This document shows, piece by piece, positions 59,378-64,000 of a stretch of 64,000 nucleotides of DNA. Numbering within the stretch: the first letter of the stretch is position 1; every line of letters begins with the position of its first letter. The stretch covers positions 36,113,109 through 36,177,108 of the forward strand of contig NC_052349.1 of assembly GCF_009727055.1 (NCBI RefSeq), given 5' to 3'. Below the pieces are notes generated by a model. That model worked only from the letters and a program-made list of their open reading frames with translations. It made no database searches and had not been told where the DNA came from. The position numbers and the translations under genes were made by a program. The stretch is from Benincasa hispida. Taxonomy: Eukaryota > Streptophyta > Magnoliopsida > Cucurbitales > Cucurbitaceae.

Positions 59378-62300
59378 TAATCTGGTCTAATAAATTTAGC
59401 CAATTAATTTCGGATCATTGGAATACATGATTTGTAGGTCCATGAGATCCCCTACTAGCTCGTAACGAATTAGCTCTAGAATAGCATGATGAGTTAATTT
59501 GAAACGTTCAAATTAGAATTAAGAAAATTAGTAATTATATGAGATATAATTACATATTTAATTTGAGAATTAAATGAAACAGGAGAATTTATATATATAT
59601 ATATTTAAATATGATTTAAATAAATAAAGATTGATATGTGTTAAAATTAATTTAATATGTCATATTAAATTAATTAAGTTTTATTTAATAACTAATTTTT
59701 TAAATTAATTAAAATTTTCATTTTCAAAATCAAAATAGATTTTATAAAATCAAATTCTAATTTTTGAAATAAAATTAGAAAATTAGAAAACAAAACATTT
59801 AAATGGAAAATGAAGATTTTCCATCATCCATCTTTGAAGTAGCTCACACATAATGCATCTTCTTGGCCTTGTCTTCTCCAAGCATGAGCTGCAACTCTGC
59901 AAGTCTCTCCTTTGCATGTTGACCTACAAAAAAATGAAGAGATTGGAGTGAAAATCGATGATGCAATCTACAGAGATTTTTAGAGAAAATTCGGGTTGAA
60001 GAAAGAGTTCTTCAACAAGATTACTATAGTGAGCATTTCTCCTTCATCCTTTGATTTAAGCTTGTTTTGAGTCCCACAACTCAATCTAGAGCACCAAGAG
60101 AATAGTGGAGAAGATCTTGAGGTGGTCTACAACAAGATTTGGAGAAGATAGCAGCTGGAGAAGGGGCTTTGAAGAAGTTCTACAAGAGGTATGTCTTGAA
60201 ACTCACTTGTTTTTCCGCAAGAGCATGCTTAATATTTTGCTAAAATTAATGAATTTGAATGCTTAGATGATCCTAGTGCTTCTACTGTTGCTGATACAAT
60301 CCTACAATTTGTATCAGAGCTCGAATAAGCATTCAATTCAGTTTAATTTTGGTTTGGTGGATGTTTTATATGAGAAATATGAAACTGATGCATTGATATG
60401 GTTTTTTGAGATTTGGCATTTTAATTCTCTTTAATTTCTCATTTAAATTTGTAATTGGTTCTTGTTTGATGAGCTTTTATGTGTTAGCAAAAGTCTGTAA
60501 TTTATTTAGAGTCATTAGAGTCGAAATTAAGATGTAATTGAAGAAATAAGTGAAGAAGGCCGAGTTGCTGTTCTAGTTTTTTAGCTTCTGCTCAAATTTG
60601 TTGTTAAGGTTCCAGTTGCTCAGCGATCGTCTAGTTCCAGACGCTACACGATGTGAAGAAAAGCTAGATGATCGTATAGCAATGGGTGTTGGTCGTTGTG
60701 ATGTTGAACGCTAAACGATCGTGTACCTGCGGGAGCTAAACGATGCGTTCAATTTGTTATACGATAGCATTAAGCGATTGTTTAGTTTTGGCGTGGGAAC
60801 TAAATGATACGTTGAATTTACTATACGAAGGTACTACGCGATCATTTAGCAACGACGTGTGCTAAGCGATGCGATAAAGTGCTACGCGATAATACTGAGT
60901 GATCATTTAGATGCGAAGCTAAGCGATCGTGTAGACGAAGTGCTAAGCGATGTGTTGAAGTTTCTATGATCGCTTACCTATGATGCTAAATAGCGTGATG
61001 ATGTTCTATACGATGGAACTAAGCGATCGTTTAGCTACGGCGGATATTAAAATATAACATGAAGCGCTAGACGATGGTGTTAAGCGATCGTTTAATTCTA
61101 TACGATAAAACTAAGCGATAGTTATGCGATAGCTAAAAGATGGAGTTGAACGACCATGTAGTTCTATACAATAGAGCTAAGCGATCATTTAGCTTTGGCT
61201 GACACTAAGCAATCGTCTAGTTTTATGCGATAAAGCTAAACGATCATTTAGTTGAGGCAAACACTAAGCGATCGTGTAGTTCTTTCACAACACAAGGCGA
61301 TGGAGCTAGACGATAGCTTTCAAAGTTACATGATCAACCTTTGCAAGATTTTGAGGTTGGACCAAGAGCAGCCAGTTCGACCGGTTTTCTCAAGGTCCAA
61401 TCCGGTTCAGCCTTAAAGTGTTTTTGGCTGGTCCGGTTCAGACTCATCTAGTCTGGTGCAAGATGTTTGGGTTCGGTTTGGAGTGGTTCGAGCGGTTCAA
61501 AAACGGTTTTTAAGTTGATTTGTAATAATTAGGCTTCTGTTTGCTTGTTTTCGTCAAAACTAAAACCATAGAAGTCTATGTTTAATTATTTATGTATTTG
61601 ACATATGTTATAATTAAATAAATCTTGTATGTGCATATAGTATGCCATTTAGATTTAAAATTCCACCATAGGAAACATGCTACATGCATTAAAAGTATGT
61701 TATAATTGTTATAATATATAGTATGCATGTTAGGGTTTCTTGTATTTAATATAAATGTTATATAAAAGTGTTGAATACCTCATGTATGTTATGGATGTTT
61801 AGCATGTCTAAAGTTTTATAAGTTGTTATAAAATTGGGTTAAACATTTAAAATCCATAAACAACAATTGCATGCTCACGTAGGTTGACCACCTATTTTAA
61901 TTGTTAAAACTTATAAAACATGGTTACAAACTCAACTAGTATATAATCCTATCTAAGGCTAGGGGTACTTAAGTTGACGGTTTATGGAACACCTCCTACC
62001 TGGGGATTATGGCCGAATTATTAAGCGTTGGTAACCGATTTTATGAGAATACGTGAGTGATGTGAGGTAATAAAATGGTTTATCACCTAGACATCGTAGA
62101 TAAAAACCAATTATAAGAGTTATACTTGGATAAACTACATAGACTTAGGGTTGTTTTATTAGCTGAAAAGAAACTAAGTATAAATCTACCCAATAGAACA
62201 CTTCAGTGGCCGTTTAATAATTTCTATATGATAGAGTTATTAGAAAACTTCAGTGGAGATTTATAACATATACGATACGTTACTTTTAGCTCTCACATCT

Positions 62301-63049
62301 CTAAGAGTTCATAATCTAGATTTAAGCGGTACTTCGTGTCACCCTAGGAGTGACCTCTATTCGAAAAGTATTTTTTAGCTTAAATCTAGATTTCGGTGAA
62401 TAAGAGGAAGTTGTTCAAATATAAGTCTTTTATACGATATATAGATTTCAACTGCCATGTCTCCACATAATTTACACCGTGAGATTCATACGATACTTTG
62501 TGTCAACCTGGGAGTGACCTTCATTCGAAAAGTGTTTTGTATGAGTCAATATCAAGGTAAACGGAGGAAGTAGTTCATAGTAAGTGGGTGAAGGATATGT
62601 GTCAATATATCCTACGGTCTCCTCCATTAGTATGAACCTTGAGATTCCTATGTTGCACCTGCTGGTTAGCTTTAAGCAGCCCTTTGCTAGTTGTTTAATG
62701 ACGGTTATCCCTAAGGAGGGTTGTAACATAGGATTCATGCTGAAGAAAGGGTTCTTCAACCAGATTGCTGCTGTGAGCAATTCTCCTTCATCCCTTGATT
62801 CAAACTTGTTTTGAGTCCCACAACTCAACCTATAGCACCAAGAGAATAGTGGGGAAGATCTTGAGATGGTATGCAACAAGAGTTGGAAAAGATTACAGCT
62901 GGAGATCGAGCTTTGAAGAGGTTCTACACAGGTATTTCATGAAACTCACTTGTTTTTTGCAAGAGCATGCTTTATATTTTGCCAAAATTAATGAATTAGA
63001 GTGCTTAAATGATCCTTGTTGCTTCCGTTGTTGCTGATACATTCCTACA
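59378..63049 (+). mobile_element. Copia remnant (second LTR family), plus strand
   Basis: 5' LTR (5'-truncated) 59378-60306, ending GATACAATCCTACA. Primer-binding site at 60307 (ATTTGTATCAGAGCTCG), leader 60324-62737, then a 3' LTR piece 62738-63049 that repeats 59995-60306 (TGAAGAAAGRGTTCTTCAAC...TCCTACA). gag and pol are absent. 61890-62620 matches the gag-proximal leader of element 2 (GGGGTACTTAAGTTGACGG, GTAGTTCATAGTAAGTGGG). No clear target-site duplication. Overlapping short ORFs at 62472-63037 are not genes. Confidence 0.75.
60620..61320 (+). repeat. Dense CGATCG palindrome cluster in a Copia leader
   Basis: About 25 imperfect copies of the (G/A)CTAA(A/G)CGATCGTTTAG motif in 700 bp, for example AAACGATCGTGTACC, AAGCGATCGTTTAGC, AAGCGATCGTGTAG and TACGCGATCATTTAGC, mixed with half-sites such as TATACGATAG. 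Spacing is irregular (18-45 bp), so it is not a simple tandem repeat. Confidence 0.8.
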
Positions 63050-64000
63050 TGTCTATCTCAGATAGTGCTCTATCTCTGTCTATTTCAATTTAAAGTTATC
63101 AATAATAGATCTACTCAGATAAACAAGTATGTATTGATGTTAAATTATCATTGTTTATCATAAACAAGTATGTATGATAAATAAGTGTCTACCAAAAAAA
63201 AAAAGGATATGATAGACAAAGATAGTCCTTTATCATTGTCTATCTGAGATAAACAGTGATAACCATCTATCACTATCTATCTGAGATAGACAGAGATAGT
63301 GCTCTATCTCTCTAAGATCCACTCAACTAAACAAATATAGAGTGCAAACAATATAAAAACTATAGAAACAAATATTAGTGTTTAGGGATAGTCCTCTATC
63401 ATTATCTATCTGAGATAGACAGAGATAGCCCCCTATCATTGTCTATCTAAGATAGACAAAGATAGTCCTCTATCAATGCCTATATGAGATTGACAGTGAT
63501 AACCATCTATCAATGCCTATCTAACAATATAAAAACTATAGAAACAAATATTACCATTCAAGTCTATCAATTCTATCTGAGATAGACAGAGATAGTCCTC
63601 TATCATTGTCTATCTGAGATAGGCAGTGATAACTATGTATCACTGTCTATATGAGATAGACCGAGATAGTGCTCTATCTCTATCTATCTTAATTCAAATT
63701 TATCAATAATAGCCCTCTATCACTGTCTATCTAAGATAAAGATAGCCTTTTATCACTATCTATTTAAGATAGCTATCTTAGATAGACAAAGATAATGCTC
63801 TATCTCAATTCAAAGTTATCAATAATAGATTCACTCAACTAAACAAATATAGAAATATAGAGTGCAAACAATATAGGAACTATAGAAACAGATATTGGTG
63901 TTTACCTATCATTGGCTATCTGAGATAGACAAAGATAATAATCTATCTCTATCTATCTTAATGAAAATGTATCAATAATAGATGTATTGATGTTAAAGTT
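63050..64000. repeat. GATAGACA hairpin minisatellite, right block (runs off window)
   Basis: CTATC(T/A)CTGTCTATCTGAGATAGACAGAGATAG-type inverted units with GATAGTCCTCTATCATTG variants and an interspersed spacer (AATATAGAGTGCAAACAATATA, repeated near 63335 and 63850). Related to, but more homogeneous than, the blocks at 54405-55332 and 58451-58705. Confidence 0.85.

Noticed and set aside
62472..63037. Overlapping ORFs of 76-135 codons on both strands
   Set aside because: They lie in a Copia leader/LTR junction that is repeated elsewhere in the window as non-coding sequence.

Overview
This is a eudicot nuclear genome window: AT-rich, gene-poor, with one intron-containing plant gene in a mass of LTR retrotransposons and DNA transposons. 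Plant families are recognisable throughout (GH95 fucosidase, XLG G-protein, H2A with SPxK tail, UPM1, plastid psbB). Repeat style and gene sequence make a cucurbit plausible, but the species cannot be fixed from the sequence alone.

Layout. 1-986: tail of a Gypsy LTR. 1200-1505: orphan CACTA terminus. 3098-5692: probable solo LTR with an internal 26/28-bp tandem array. 6396-6614: small hAT-like MITE. 9034-14096: the only intact gene, alpha-L-fucosidase 2 (FUC95A/AXY8 type), 10 exons, 845 codons plus stop. 15930-51068: one minus-strand Copia element swollen from roughly 10 kb to 35 kb by nested insertions. 51240-52813: diverged Copia solo LTR. 53846-54048: microsatellite and 55-bp duplication. 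54405-64000: hairpin-forming GATAGACA minisatellite blocks split by two Copia remnants and a MULE transposase fragment.

The 35-kb nest reads like a stack. Element 1 (Copia, minus; TSD CAAAA/CAAAT) carries in its RNase H region an hAT MITE with a perfect 8-bp TSD. Its long leader holds a Copia-type solo LTR (perfect AAACA TSD), a Gypsy solo LTR, and a 5.85-kb CACTA element (TSD CTA). Its 5' LTR is split by element 2 (Copia, plus; TSD GTTGT/GTTAC), which is itself broken by Gypsy pieces containing further Copia LTRs.

The most interesting object is the CACTA element at 28280-34128. It has no recognisable transposase and carries pieces of several unrelated host genes: exon 2 of an SPxK-tailed H2A, four exons of an extra-large G protein with introns retained, a segment resembling Integrator subunit 7, and an exon of uroporphyrinogen-III methyltransferase. 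That makes it a Pack-CACTA gene-shuffling element. Second is a plastid psbB 5' fragment sitting about 40 nt downstream of the primer-binding site of a Copia remnant (55868-56465), in the same orientation as the element. Third are clusters of a short CGATCG-centred palindrome in Copia leaders and LTRs.

All calls come from reading the sequence and from remembered family features; no database search was run. Boundaries marked approximate are good to a few tens of bases.
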